Shown here: piece after piece, positions 1-9,226 of the stretch | How positions within the stretch are numbered: position 1 is the first letter of the stretch | How the letters are laid out: each line of letters opens with the position of its first letter | Origin: an uncultured Bacteroidales bacterium | GTDB taxonomy: Bacteria > Bacteroidota > Bacteroidia > Bacteroidales > Muribaculaceae | Length of the DNA: 64,000 bases | Direction: 5' to 3' | Assembly: GCA_902779125.1 (NCBI GenBank) | Contig: CACZAC010000009.1 | Coordinates: 62,001 to 126,000 of the forward strand | The notes under the pieces: generated by a model | The model's input: the letters and a program-made list of their open reading frames with translations, nothing else | Told to the model about the DNA's origin: nothing | Databases searched by the model: none | Made by a program: the position numbers and the translations under genes

Positions 1-3000
1 AAAATAGCGGTTTCACGGGTGGCCCATTAACCCTCAATGAGAGTGATTGTGCCGGACTGACTGGTCTGGACCTGAGCGACAACGGATTTACCAGCTTCAA
101 CGCACCCAGCCTGCCCGATGGACTCACAGCGCTCATGATTGGTAAAAATCCCAACATGACCCGCCTGGAAATGCATCACAACCCCGGCATCACTACCATG
201 GCTGCCGATACCGTGATGCGTGACGGCAGCGGACTGTACTTGCTGGGCAACACAGCCCTGACCTATATGGACATCAGCGGCACCGCCGAGCAACCCAACT
301 ATTTCCAGCGCATCGGCAACAACAGTTCGCTCAACGGTGTGCCCATCGACACGATAAAGGGAAGATACAACAAGTTCTACACTTTCAGGAACCTGACCCA
401 GGTGGCTGGTGGTGTCACCGAGTACTGCACCCTGATTAAAATACAGGACAATCCGACAAAATACAAAGCCGTTTACTCACTAACAGAGCCTCAAAACTAC
501 AATTATAAGGCTTATTGGCCCACGATGGCAGCAATGCCCGACAGCGCCTCGCTGGAGCAGTTGCCCAATCTGAAGTACCTTGACTTGAGCTACTGCCAGT
601 TGAAGGACTCTGTCTATCTGCACAAGAATCCCGAGCTGCGCTACCTTGACGTGAGCCACAACCGCACGATAAAGCGCTACACCTCGTCGCAAGACAAGGG
701 TAAAGCCTACAGAGAATCGATTCCTGCCAACAACACCTTCAACCGCGAATTCCCTGACTACAAGAAATACCTGTGGTTAGTAGAGCTCACGCCCAAGTAC
801 CCTGGCAGGCAGGAGGCTTACGACCAGGAATACTACACCCTGGACTACAATGACACGACCGGCCTCTACATTCTTGACCTGCTCGACAACAACAAGCTGG
901 AATATCTTGATTTCAGTTATACTGGTATCGAACAGACAGCGTTGACCCATTGCCACGTTTCCAATGCCCGCTATATCTGGATTCAGGATTTGCCTGAACT
1001 CAAGTACTTATATGCCAACTACAATGGCATGCGCTCGATGGGTATCGGCACCCAGTACGGCAAGAAGAAACGTGATGGCGAGGTGCTGACCGACGCGCTC
1101 AAGTCACTGGAGCGACTGTCCATCATCGGTATGCGCGGAGCCGATGTGACCACGATGCAGGGCTCGATTAACTTCTTGACCAATACGCTATGCACCAAGC
1201 TGCACTACGTCAATCTGTCCTACTCTGACTTTGACTCTATCGGCGTTTATTCGCCCCATATTGATACCCTTATCGTCAAGGGCAACCCGATTCACCATGT
1301 CAATGTTCAGACCGTTGACAACATCACCTATATCGATGCCACAGAATGCGCCTTCAAGCAACGCGGCTATGACCCGGAAACGGGTAATACCGTCGGCATC
1401 CCAGCCACTGTCCGTCAAAGATACTATGATACCAGCTCCGGCCAGACCAAAGAGAAAACCATTACAATGAACGGTGCCCGAAAAGGCGGTGTCTATACCG
1501 GTGCGGTGACTACACCGTGGAGCGGTCTGCGCAGCATCCGTGCCCACAACAGGCCAGAACTGACGACCGTATTGCTGGACAACAGCAACGCGCTGACCGA
1601 GGTCTATTGCCACCATGACCCGAAACTGCCCGAAATCCGTGGCTTTGACAACCTGGCTTACAGCAAACCCGCTGTAGATAGCCAATTCGGCTTCCCCACA
1701 GATGCCGACTCGCTGCGCCTCGTATGGGTCAACGATAATGATGTTTTCAACAAGCTGGACTTGAGCCATAACGTCAAGCTCAACTACCTGCACGCCTATA
1801 ACGACAAAGCGTTGGGCGATGCCCTGGGGGACGACGGCATGTGCCTCAATAACAACCCCGAGCTGATTTCGGCATGGGTATCCAACTCCAACCTGCGGGT
1901 ATTCACCAACAATGCCACCACCCATCTCGACACGCTCAAGATTTGGCAAAATCCCCAATTGGACGCGCTCAATGTGACGGCGAACACCGGGCTCAAGTGG
2001 TTTGACCTGCGCAACTGCATGATTCGAGACCTCGATATGAGCAAGAATACCCAGCTCACCTATTTCGATTGCAGTAACATGGACAGCATCTCGGCCGGAT
2101 GGCACACCTTCAACAATTACGGCTTCGAGATGCCGCGACAGGTGCCCACCAGCATGAGCGAACCCGGCAAGAACAGTATCGCCGACCTGCACTTTGGCAG
2201 CAATGCGCTGCAAGTCGTCAGGGCCGACAACAATGACCTGTACTGCATGGACGGCCTGAATGACAATAACGGCCTGCGCACCCTCACTTACAGCTATAAC
2301 CACATCAACGGCATCGACCTGAGCGGTTGCCCGAACATAACGGAATACAACTGCTACCATAACGTCAGGGGTGTCTTCATGGGCGAGCTTGCCCAGTGGA
2401 AGGGACTTGATGAGGATAAGAATATCATCACATGCTCGATGTATTATCTGCAGTTGGTGAAGGATGCCGGCGACGCTCTGAATGACAATGACACCTATCT
2501 GGGCCACAAGTGCGGACATGACACCATTGCCGGATTCAACAGTAACGGCTACATGAGGCAACTTGAGGAAGACGGATTCAATCCCGAAAAGGTCATCAGC
2601 TTCACCGTCAACGCAGCAGGCCCCTATGTGAGCACACGAGATAGCAACGAAAGCAACCGAGCGCCCAAGAGAGCTGATATCGTCTATGGGCCTGACGCTG
2701 AGATTGACACTGACAGAATCTATGGTCAGGTTGCGGTTATCAAGATGTATGACTCAGAACGCAACTACATCGAGTACCTCTATGATGACGGCCGTCCTAA
2801 TTCGTCAAGAGACGGCGGTGGCTCAGCTTTCGGCTTGGCATGGCAACCACCCGGTGAACCCACCAAGGTTGAAGAGACGCCAGCCGACGCTTTGGGAACA
2901 CCCATTGTTGTCAGTGAGCGCTACTACGATGCCAGCGGTGCTGAGCACAATGAGCCTGTATCGGGTCTGAACATCATCGTTCGACAGATGAGCGACGGCT

Positions 3001-3032
3001 CTACCCGAACCAGCAAGGAAATGAGGAAATAA
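1..3032 (+). CDS. Leucine-rich-repeat surface protein with type IX secretion tail (5' partial)
   Basis: The reading frame is open from the window edge (first full codon at base 3), so the start and any signal peptide lie upstream; about 1,009 residues are visible. Irregular leucine-rich units recur throughout, such as LKYLDLSYCQL, LRYLDVSHN, LEYLDFSYTGI and LKWFDLRNC, often with an xxNxxL or LDLSxN core, as in bacterial cell-surface LRR proteins. The last 40 or so residues (SERYYDASG then GLNIIVRQMSDGSTRTSK) resemble the type A C-terminal sorting domain of the Bacteroidetes type IX secretion system, so export across the outer membrane is inferred. Unlike six other secreted proteins here it has no dockerin-like repeat in the visible part. 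The ligand or function is unknown. A strong hairpin terminator follows, and the next gene converges on it. Confidence 0.8.
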   Translation, partial: NSGFTGGPLTLNESDCAGLTGLDLSDNGFTSFNAPSLPDGLTALMIGKNPNMTRLEMHHNPGITTMAADTVMRDGSGLYLLGNTALTYMDISGTAEQPNYFQRIGNNSSLNGVPIDTIKGRYNKFYTFRNLTQVAGGVTEYCTLIKIQDNPTKYKAVYSLTEPQNYNYKAYWPTMAAMPDSASLEQLPNLKYLDLSYCQLKDSVYLHKNPELRYLDVSHNRTIKRYTSSQDKGKAYRESIPANNTFNREFPDYKKYLWLVELTPKYPGRQEAYDQEYYTLDYNDTTGLYILDLLDNNKLEYLDFSYTGIEQTALTHCHVSNARYIWIQDLPELKYLYANYNGMRSMGIGTQYGKKKRDGEVLTDALKSLERLSIIGMRGADVTTMQGSINFLTNTLCTKLHYVNLSYSDFDSIGVYSPHIDTLIVKGNPIHHVNVQTVDNITYIDATECAFKQRGYDPETGNTVGIPATVRQRYYDTSSGQTKEKTITMNGARKGGVYTGAVTTPWSGLRSIRAHNRPELTTVLLDNSNALTEVYCHHDPKLPEIRGFDNLAYSKPAVDSQFGFPTDADSLRLVWVNDNDVFNKLDLSHNVKLNYLHAYNDKALGDALGDDGMCLNNNPELISAWVSNSNLRVFTNNATTHLDTLKIWQNPQLDALNVTANTGLKWFDLRNCMIRDLDMSKNTQLTYFDCSNMDSISAGWHTFNNYGFEMPRQVPTSMSEPGKNSIADLHFGSNALQVVRADNNDLYCMDGLNDNNGLRTLTYSYNHINGIDLSGCPNITEYNCYHNVRGVFMGELAQWKGLDEDKNIITCSMYYLQLVKDAGDALNDNDTYLGHKCGHDTIAGFNSNGYMRQLEEDGFNPEKVISFTVNAAGPYVSTRDSNESNRAPKRADIVYGPDAEIDTDRIYGQVAVIKMYDSERNYIEYLYDDGRPNSSRDGGGSAFGLAWQPPGEPTKVEETPADALGTPIVVSERYYDASGAEHNEPVSGLNIIVRQMSDGSTRTSKEMRK

Positions 3033-3098
3033 TTTCGATTATAGGTTAGTCCGTTCCTTGGCTATCATAAGACACCAAATGTCAATCTACTGTCCATA

Positions 3099-3129
3099 AA
3101 AACGGGGGGCGAAATCGCCTCCCGTTTTT
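3099..3129. terminator. Bidirectional intrinsic terminator
   Basis: A 13-bp stem (AAAACGGGGGGCG with CGCCTCCCGTTTT, one G-T pair, loop AAAT) is T-rich on both exits. It lies between the convergent LRR and DUF5723 genes and can serve both. Confidence 0.85.
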
Positions 3130-3158
3130 ATTATAACCAAAAATAAATTGTGGCAAGA

Positions 3159-4589
3159 TTAATCATCTTGCGAGCCGAGGGGGATAGAAAGTCCCACCAG
3201 GACATTGCAGCACTTGGTGTTCTTGCCCATGAACATGTAGTCGGTTCCCACAAACAAAGGACCCAGTTTCATGGCTAGTCCAAATGAATTACCGCCACAC
3301 ATGATAGGCGAGTAGCTAACTGCAAAATCCAACAAGGTGGACGGATGAACACCCACCGAGAATGTCAACTCAGTGTCATTGTCGGGCTTATTAAAGCGAT
3401 TGGTAAACAAGGCACCTAAACTCAGCTTGTCATTCACAAGGCGGTATTCAGCACCCAGAGCAAGCGTGGAGGCCAACATGGTATTCCTCGACTTCAGGTC
3501 GGTCTTGTCAGGAACGAGACGAATCATATCCAGATTCAAGGCCTTTCCGCTTCCTATCACATCTCTAAAACGTTCGACATCACCGGGATTCTCGCTGTCG
3601 TAATTCAAGTCTGCAGAATTGGCGTGCGCCATTTGGGTAGAGCCTTTGGTCCACTTGATAAAACCCAAATCGGTGATGGCAGCCGACACCGAGAACTCCG
3701 GGGTCACTTTCACAGCTGCACCCAAATCAAATGCGGCTCCAAAACCAGACAGCCCCATCTTGTTGGTATTGTATTTCACTTTGTTGATATACCCGTCATT
3801 GTTGGTTTTCAGTTCCAAGCCATGACAAGATGCTACCAAATCGGCATCAACATCGATTTGTGCTGTACCTGTAACATCCTTGAGTTGATCATAATCGGCA
3901 GTTGACCAGTTGAGATCCGGGTCAACGTCTTGCAGATTCATCTTGACGGACGCTTTGTTAATCTTGAGGTTCACATTGCCCAATCCCAGCAAGCCTTTCA
4001 CACGACCGCCGACACTAATCCTGTCTCCAATTAAACGTGTATAGCCCACCCCAATCTCAGAATAAGCGTTTAAGTTGAGTTCCTCTCCTTCAATATTCCG
4101 CACATAATCAGCATAGTCATTGCTGTTGATGCCCCTCATGTCACGCATAAAGCGGAACAGTTCCCTGGAAACACTGACATTGCCGTCAACCCTCAAACCG
4201 ATGTTGACCGATATAAACCCATTGCCATGCCATTTTCCCACGGCAAACAGGTCTGTACCAACACTAGCATTCGCCTTATTCAAATCTTTCAACCGATTGA
4301 AAAACTTGTCATTTGTGAAATAGTCGGCATCATCAGCATTCTTAAACAAATTGTATATATCTTCTGCGCCAAGCGCATTAGAACGCAACGACGCATCGGT
4401 ACGGCTAGCAGCGGGCAGGTGGATATAACCACGAGAAGGAGCCAACGCTGGGTTCAATTGCAGCCTGTATTGGACTCCATCCATGAAATAGGAAGTGCGT
4501 AAGAATTGCGCATTGACTACCCCAAAAGAGCAAGCAAGCAGCAATATCAAGATGATGCGCAGCTGTGCGCAGCAGAACTGATTATTCAT
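3159..4589 (-). CDS. DUF5723 family outer-membrane beta-barrel protein
   Basis: A 476-residue protein with an N-terminal hydrophobic signal (ILILLLACSFGVVNAQ) followed by alternating polar/hydrophobic segments rich in Gly, Asn and aromatic residues, typical of a beta-barrel. The opening after cleavage (TSYFMDGVQYRLQLNPALAP) and the later ISVGGRVKGLLGLGNVN segment match the Bacteroidetes DUF5723 family, related in style to PorV/FadL-like barrels. Its role in the cell is not established. It stands alone: a TACTTTTG promoter lies just upstream (4633-4640) and it converges on the preceding LRR gene. The start was chosen because the signal peptide begins within 10 residues; an internal Met further in would remove it. 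Confidence 0.7.
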   Translation of the reverse strand: MNNQFCCAQLRIILILLLACSFGVVNAQFLRTSYFMDGVQYRLQLNPALAPSRGYIHLPAASRTDASLRSNALGAEDIYNLFKNADDADYFTNDKFFNRLKDLNKANASVGTDLFAVGKWHGNGFISVNIGLRVDGNVSVSRELFRFMRDMRGINSNDYADYVRNIEGEELNLNAYSEIGVGYTRLIGDRISVGGRVKGLLGLGNVNLKINKASVKMNLQDVDPDLNWSTADYDQLKDVTGTAQIDVDADLVASCHGLELKTNNDGYINKVKYNTNKMGLSGFGAAFDLGAAVKVTPEFSVSAAITDLGFIKWTKGSTQMAHANSADLNYDSENPGDVERFRDVIGSGKALNLDMIRLVPDKTDLKSRNTMLASTLALGAEYRLVNDKLSLGALFTNRFNKPDNDTELTFSVGVHPSTLLDFAVSYSPIMCGGNSFGLAMKLGPLFVGTDYMFMGKNTKCCNVLVGLSIPLGSQDD

Positions 4590-4632
4590 TGAAGGTTTCT
4601 AAATAACAATTATTTTGTCGCATTCTCGGCCA

Positions 4633-4640
4633 CAAAAGTA
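4633..4640 (-). promoter_or_regulatory. -7 element for the DUF5723 gene
   Basis: TACTTTTG on the minus strand fits the Bacteroidetes TAnnTTTG -7 consensus, 44 bases before the start codon. No clear -33 TTTG is visible. Confidence 0.55.
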
Positions 4641-4739
4641 TAAAAAAAAAACATGCGATACACGTTAATGGCCATAAACTTGCAAGCCGACCAAACTAAA
4701 AAAACAATCAAAAGTGCATCATGAGTAGCAACTTTTTAC

Positions 4740-4747
4740 TACTTTTG
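4740..4747 (+). promoter_or_regulatory. -7 element for the pdxA operon
   Basis: TACTTTTG fits TAnnTTTG and lies 47 bases before the pdxA start. The -33 region is poorly conserved. Confidence 0.55.
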
Positions 4748-4794
4748 TCGTTTATAACTGAAACAACATTTAAAAAAGATACAAATCACATAAT

Positions 4795-5898
4795 ATGAGC
4801 GAAGAAAATCATAAACGTCTCAAAGTGGGAATCACCCTGGGTGACACTAACGGAATCGGCATTGAAGTGGCACTGAAAGCCGTGGGTGTTCCCGAGATGA
4901 TGGACCTGTGCATCCCTGTGATGTATGGCTCCAGCAAGACCGTGAGCTACCACCGCAATGCATGCAACTTGCCCGGCTTCCAAATAAATCACACGAAGAG
5001 TGCAAGCAATATCAAAGAGAATATGCCTAACCTGGTGGATTGCATTGACCAGGATATAAAAATCGAACTGGGTCAGCCCAGCAAGCAAGCAGGTCTAGCG
5101 GCATTTATGGCACTGGAAGCCGCCGTCCATGACCTCAAGACTGGTCTTATCGATGTGCTTGTTACTGCTCCCATCAGCAAGGAGAACATCCAGAGTGACC
5201 AGTTCCATTTCCCCGGACACACCGAGTATCTCGAGAGCGCCGCCGGCGATGGAGAGAAAGCGCTGATGTTGCTTTGTACGGGCAATCTGCGTGTAGCACT
5301 CGTAACCACCCACTTGCAGATGACCCAGGTTCCCGCTGCCATCACTATTGATGGCATCCGCGAGAAACTGCGCCTGCTCGACATATCACTCAAACGCGAT
5401 TTCAACATCGACGGTCCCCGCATCGCCGTTCTGTCGCTTAACCCCCATGCCGGTGAAAACGGCATCCTGGGCAACGAGGAGCGCGATATCATCATACCTG
5501 CCATTCAACAAGCCCTCGACGAGGACGGCATTCAGTGCTTTGGTCCTTATGCTGCCGATGGTTTCTTCGGTGCAAGACAGTACCGCCGTTTTGATGCGGT
5601 CCTTGCCATGTATCATGACCAAGGTCTGGCTCCATTCAAGACCATTGCCATGGATGAGGGTGTCAACTTTACTGCAGGACTGCCCATCGTGCGCACTAGC
5701 CCTGACCATGGCACAGGCTATGACATTGCCGGGCAAGGCATTGCTAACGAGTCTTCCATGCGACACGCCATCTACACGGCCATTGATGTTTATCGCAACC
5801 GTATCCGTTATGATGAGGCTAGACAGAACCCTCTGCCCAAACTCTTCCAGGACCGTGGTCGCGACAACGTGAAACTGGACCTCACCAAGGAAGAATAA
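4795..5898 (+). CDS. pdxA: 4-hydroxythreonine-4-phosphate dehydrogenase
   Basis: PdxA oxidises 4-phosphohydroxy-L-threonine with NAD in the DXP-dependent pyridoxal phosphate pathway; it is a cytosolic dimeric metalloenzyme. The 367-residue length is slightly above the usual 330. Visible family marks are GDTNGIGIE near residue 16, TAPISKE near 124, GHTEYLE (substrate His about 142), and three metal-ligand histidines in TTH (about 173), LNPHAGE (about 218) and AMYHDQGL (about 274), followed by FTAGLPIVRTSPDHGTGYDI. It heads a likely operon: the HAD gene begins 20 bases after its stop. The start at 4795 sits 47 bases after a good -7 element. Confidence 0.95.
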   Translation: MSEENHKRLKVGITLGDTNGIGIEVALKAVGVPEMMDLCIPVMYGSSKTVSYHRNACNLPGFQINHTKSASNIKENMPNLVDCIDQDIKIELGQPSKQAGLAAFMALEAAVHDLKTGLIDVLVTAPISKENIQSDQFHFPGHTEYLESAAGDGEKALMLLCTGNLRVALVTTHLQMTQVPAAITIDGIREKLRLLDISLKRDFNIDGPRIAVLSLNPHAGENGILGNEERDIIIPAIQQALDEDGIQCFGPYAADGFFGARQYRRFDAVLAMYHDQGLAPFKTIAMDEGVNFTAGLPIVRTSPDHGTGYDIAGQGIANESSMRHAIYTAIDVYRNRIRYDEARQNPLPKLFQDRGRDNVKLDLTKEE

Positions 5899-5918
5899 TA
5901 ACCTCACGACTGAGTGTC

Positions 5919-6620
5919 ATGATAAAAGGCATCATTTTTGATTACGGCGGAACCCTCGACAGCCGTGGCGTGCACTGGAGTGAAGTTCTGTGGCAAGGTT
6001 ACCAGCAGGCTGGTGTACCCATTGACAAGCAGACCTTCCGCACTGCTTACGTTGAGGGTGAACGAGCATTGGCTCGGGAACGCATCATCCTGCCACAGGA
6101 TGACTTCCACGTCCTGTTACAGAAAAAGGTGGCTCTAGAAATCAGTTACCTCCCACAGCAACCCGAAGAAACGACCCGTGACCGTTGGGTGAAAGAAATT
6201 GCTGCCTACTGTGACAATGCAGCCCGTGGGTGCATTGACGAGGCACGCCCCATGCTTGAACAGCTTCACGAGCGCTATCCAATGATGCTGGTGAGCAATT
6301 TCTACGGCAATATCGATGAGGTACTGCGTAGCTATGGCATCAGGCATCTGTTCAAAGGCATTATCGAGAGCGCTGTGGTGGGTGTGCGCAAGCCTAACCC
6401 CACCCTGTTCCGCCTCGGTGTTGATGCCCTGGAGTTGCCTCCCGAAGAAGTACTTGTCGTGGGCGACAGCCTGCGTAAGGATATCGAGCCAGCCGAGCAT
6501 CTGGGTTGCCCAGTGCTGTGGCTCAAAGGCAAAGGCTGGACCGATGAAGAAGACCAGCAGACACATCCACACACCATTACACGGGTTACTCAGGTGCTGG
6601 ATTGGCTGAGTTCTTTATGA
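5919..6620 (+). CDS. HAD-superfamily hydrolase
   Basis: A 233-residue haloacid-dehalogenase-fold protein. Motif I is FDYGGTLD at residues 7-14, motif II is LVSNFYGN, the motif III lysine sits in VRKPNPTLF and motif IV is VVGDSLRKDIEPA. A helical cap lies between motif I and II, as in type C1 HADs. Motif I reads DYGGT, so the second Asp of the classical phosphatase DxD is Gly; the nucleophile Asp8 is kept. Family members with this change can still be hydrolases, but the substrate cannot be assigned. It follows pdxA by 20 bases and precedes a nucleotidyltransferase remnant, so it is probably cotranscribed with both. Confidence 0.8.
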   Translation: MIKGIIFDYGGTLDSRGVHWSEVLWQGYQQAGVPIDKQTFRTAYVEGERALARERIILPQDDFHVLLQKKVALEISYLPQQPEETTRDRWVKEIAAYCDNAARGCIDEARPMLEQLHERYPMMLVSNFYGNIDEVLRSYGIRHLFKGIIESAVVGVRKPNPTLFRLGVDALELPPEEVLVVGDSLRKDIEPAEHLGCPVLWLKGKGWTDEEDQQTHPHTITRVTQVLDWLSSL

Positions 6621-6690
6621 AACTCTTCCAAATTTTGAATCACCACAAACAACTATAGATTACACATTATATAAAACTCTGATTTTTCAA

Positions 6691-7352
6691 ATGAATTATG
6701 CGATAATAGCTGCAGGAGAAGGTTCACGTCTGGCACAGGAGGTGAACCGATGATTGGACGCCTGATAAACATCATGCTACGCTGCAATGCTGAAAGCATC
6801 AGCATCATCGTGAACGAGCATATGACCGAGGTGCGCGAGTACCTTGAGAGCCTCGAATTGCCGGTTCCATTGAACCTTGTAGTTAAAACCACGCCCAGCT
6901 CGATGCACAGCCTGTGGCACTTGAGCCGCGTGATACCTAAGGGCAAATTCTGCCTCACTACCGTGGACACCATCTTCCGTGAGGAAGACTTCAAGGGGTA
7001 CATCGAGGCCTTTGAAGCCGATGAACAGCATGACGGCATGTGGGCAGTTACTCCATTTGTCGATGACGAGAAACCCCTCTGGGTTGACGTTGATGAAGAG
7101 ATGAACATCACGGCATTCCGAGACAAGCCTTGGGATGGCGCCAAATATGTATCAGGCGGCATCTATGCAATGACCGACAAAGCCTTTGAAGTGCTAGACA
7201 AGTGCATTGAGCAGGGTATCAGCCGCATGCGCAACTTCCAGCGTGCCCTCGTTGAAGCAGATTTCAACCTGCAGGCTTATAGCATTGACAAAATTGTGGA
7301 TGTCGATCATGCCGACGACATTGCTACCGCCGAAGCCTTTCTTGCTTCTTGA
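6691..7352 (+). pseudogene. Sugar-phosphate-type nucleotidyltransferase, frameshifted by a small internal deletion
   Basis: The gene starts at ATG 6691 with the nucleotide-binding signature IIAAGEGSRLAQE, then runs out of frame and stops at 6751-6753. The rest of the protein resumes in another frame: GEP at 6741-6749, then MIGRLINIMLRC from ATG 6750, continuing for 200 residues to AEAFLAS. In intact family members a segment with a PKPL-type lysine joins the two pieces; here it is missing, so about a dozen codons plus a frame change were lost. The catalytic fold (CLTTVDTIF for the metal site, YVSGGIYAM) is otherwise preserved. The stop and the second ATG overlap as ATGA, and AGGAGG lies 7 bases before that ATG, so the 200-residue part could still be translated. 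An assembly error is the alternative. Confidence 0.75.
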
Positions 7353-7692
7353 GCAACTATTGTAACGCAAAAAAATGTTATCAGAGCCACTGACACGTGA
7401 TAACAGCAAAAAAAATGACCAATTTATGTCATTTAGCGCCAAGGGTAGCATTATACTTCATTAACACAATACACCCGTTCGTCGGCAGAATTAAATACTT
7501 TTTATGAGTTTAGGCTGATTATTAAAGATTTTAAACTTAATTTACAAACTCTTATATTTTCCAATTCAAAAAAAGGGTGTAATTTAGCGCCGTTTTTGTC
7601 ACGGGGAACTCCCGTCTATAACAATGTCCATGGTATGGACATCAGTTTTTAATTAGAAATCAATCAAGTAACATTAACTGTAATAAAACATT
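7353..7692 (+). other. Non-coding stretch upstream of ino1
   Basis: 340 bases without a gene. It contains a 7-bp hairpin GTTATCA/TGATAAC (7377-7404) that may end the pdxA operon, two copies of ATTTAGCGCC (7431-7440 and 7582-7591), and the structured ino1 leader. No clean TAnnTTTG -7 element was found; TAATTTAG at 7580-7587 is the closest. Confidence 0.5.
7601..7650 (+). promoter_or_regulatory. Two hairpins in the ino1 leader, the second terminator-like
   Basis: ACGGG/CCCGT with loop GAACT (7601-7615) is followed by GTCCAT/ATGGAC with loop GGT (7626-7640) and then ATCAGTTTTT. The second hairpin with its T-run, 43 bases before the ino1 start, could act as an attenuator or as an RNA stabiliser. 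Confidence 0.4.
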
Positions 7693-9000
7693 ATGGCAAA
7701 AGAAATCGTTAAGCCCGCTACCGGCAAGTTAGGTATTATGGTAGTAGGATTGGGTGCCGTGAGCACCACGTTCATGACTGGTGTGATGATGGCTCGCAAG
7801 GGTCTTGCAAAGCCCGTCGGCAGCATGACACAGTACGACAAGATTCGCATTGGAAAAGGCGAGAACAAGAAGTACTTACATTATAAAGATATCGTCTCGA
7901 TGCCCACCCTCGATGACCTGGTATTTGCAGCATGGGATGTGTTCCCCGCTAACGCTTATGAGAGCGCCATCAATGCTGAGGTATTGAAAGAGAAGGACAT
8001 TGAGCCCGTTAAGGACGAACTGTTGAAGATCAAGCCCCTGAAGGCCGCTTTTGACAAGAACTACGCAAAGCGCCTGGACGGTGACAACGTGAAGCAGTGC
8101 AAGGACCGCTGGGACATGACCGAGCAGGTTCGCGAAGACATCCGCAACTTCAAGAAGGAGACCGGTGTTGACCGCGTTGTTGTTCTGTGGGCTGCTTCGA
8201 CCGAAATCTATGTCGAGCCCGACATGAAGTATCATGGCACTGTAGCTGCCCTAGAGCAGGCCATGAAGGACAATGTTGTTGACAAGATTGCTCCCTCGAT
8301 GTGCTATGCTTATGCAGCGCTGACGGAAGGATGCCCCTTCGTCATGGGCGCACCCAACACTACCGTTGACATTCCCGCCATGTGGGAACTCGCTGAGAAG
8401 ACACAAATGCCGATCGCAGGTAAGGACTTCAAGACTGGCCAAACTCTAGTGAAGAGCGGTTTTGCTCCCATCATTGGCGCCCGCATGCTCGGCCTGAGCG
8501 GCTGGTTCTCAACCAACATCCTGGGTAACCGTGACGGCCTCGTACTCGATGAGCCCGCCAACTTCCGCACCAAGGAAGTCAGCAAACTCTCGACCCTCGA
8601 GTCCATCCTCGTTGCTGACGATCAGCCCGACCTGTACAACAACTACTTCCACAAGGTACGCATCAACTACTACCCGCCCCGCAACGACAACAAGGAGGGA
8701 TGGGACAACATCGACATCTTTGGTTGGATGGGCTATCCCATGCAGATCAAGATCAACTTCCTGTGCCGCGACTCTATTCTTGCAGCACCCTTGTGCCTTG
8801 ACCTGTGTCTGCTCATCGACCTTGCACGCCGTGCCGGCCGTTATGGCACTCAGCGCTTCCTGAGCTTCTTCCTCAAGAGCCCGATGCACGACTACACCAA
8901 GGACGAGATTCCCGTTAACCACCTCTTCCAGCAGCACGTGATGCTCAAGAACGCTATCCGTGAGATGGGTGGCTATGAGGCAGACGAGGAAATCGACTGA
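7693..9000 (+). CDS. ino1: myo-inositol-1-phosphate synthase
   Basis: Converts glucose 6-phosphate to inositol phosphate using NAD in an oxidation-aldol-reduction cycle in the cytosol, the entry point to inositol lipids in gut Bacteroidetes. The 435 residues begin with a Rossmann fold (GIMVVGLGAVSTTFMTGV near residue 14), then VVLWAASTEIYVEP, and the family core SGFAPIIGARMLGLSGWFSTNILGN split across residues 255-280, ending with the VDYYPPRN-like segment INYYPPRNDNKEGWDNIDIFGWMG. A strong terminator closes the gene, so it is probably transcribed alone. Neither the CDP-alcohol phosphatidyltransferase nor the phosphatase that often accompany this gene in Bacteroides is in the window; the upstream neighbour is the broken nucleotidyltransferase. 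Confidence 0.93.
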   Translation: MAKEIVKPATGKLGIMVVGLGAVSTTFMTGVMMARKGLAKPVGSMTQYDKIRIGKGENKKYLHYKDIVSMPTLDDLVFAAWDVFPANAYESAINAEVLKEKDIEPVKDELLKIKPLKAAFDKNYAKRLDGDNVKQCKDRWDMTEQVREDIRNFKKETGVDRVVVLWAASTEIYVEPDMKYHGTVAALEQAMKDNVVDKIAPSMCYAYAALTEGCPFVMGAPNTTVDIPAMWELAEKTQMPIAGKDFKTGQTLVKSGFAPIIGARMLGLSGWFSTNILGNRDGLVLDEPANFRTKEVSKLSTLESILVADDQPDLYNNYFHKVRINYYPPRNDNKEGWDNIDIFGWMGYPMQIKINFLCRDSILAAPLCLDLCLLIDLARRAGRYGTQRFLSFFLKSPMHDYTKDEIPVNHLFQQHVMLKNAIREMGGYEADEEID

Positions 9001-9031
9001 TTTTCTACAGATTAATCCTTAAACGACATCA

Positions 9032-9060
9032 GGGCGGTTGCAATTGCAACCGCCCTTTTT
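9032..9060 (+). terminator. Intrinsic terminator of ino1
   Basis: GGGCGGTTGCAATTGCAACCGCCC is a perfect 24-base palindrome in two 12-bp arms, followed directly by TTTTT. It ends 32-60 bases after the ino1 stop. Confidence 0.95.
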
Positions 9061-9112
9061 CACATCAACTCTTCAGATCGGGATGAAGATTAATATTTTT
9101 TATTGGATTATC

Positions 9113-9145
9113 GTTTGCTGTTTCGGCTGATTTGCACTAAATTTG
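9113..9145 (+). promoter_or_regulatory. Promoter of the Wzc-like kinase gene
   Basis: TTTG at 9113-9116 and TAAATTTG at 9138-9145 are separated by 21 bases, the Bacteroidetes -33/-7 arrangement. The leader is about 75 bases long. Confidence 0.75.
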
Positions 9146-9167
9146 CAGCGGATTATGCATTATTAGG

Positions 9168-9195
9168 AACAAGTCTTGTTTAAGTCAAGTCTTGT
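9168..9195 (+). repeat. Tandem palindromes in the kinase leader
   Basis: AACAAGTCTTGTT (9168-9180) is a perfect odd palindrome and CAAGTCTTG is repeated at 9186-9194, 16 bases on. The paired dyads lie downstream of the promoter and could bind a dimeric regulator or form two small RNA hairpins. Confidence 0.4.
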
Positions 9196-9226
9196 CCACA
9201 AAAACACAGAACAAAATTAGCTTATC

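Noticed and set aside
1188..2561. A 457-codon minus-strand frame
   Set aside because: Antisense to the LRR repeats; its composition (VQV, VIV repeats) mirrors the LRR codons and no family is recognisable.
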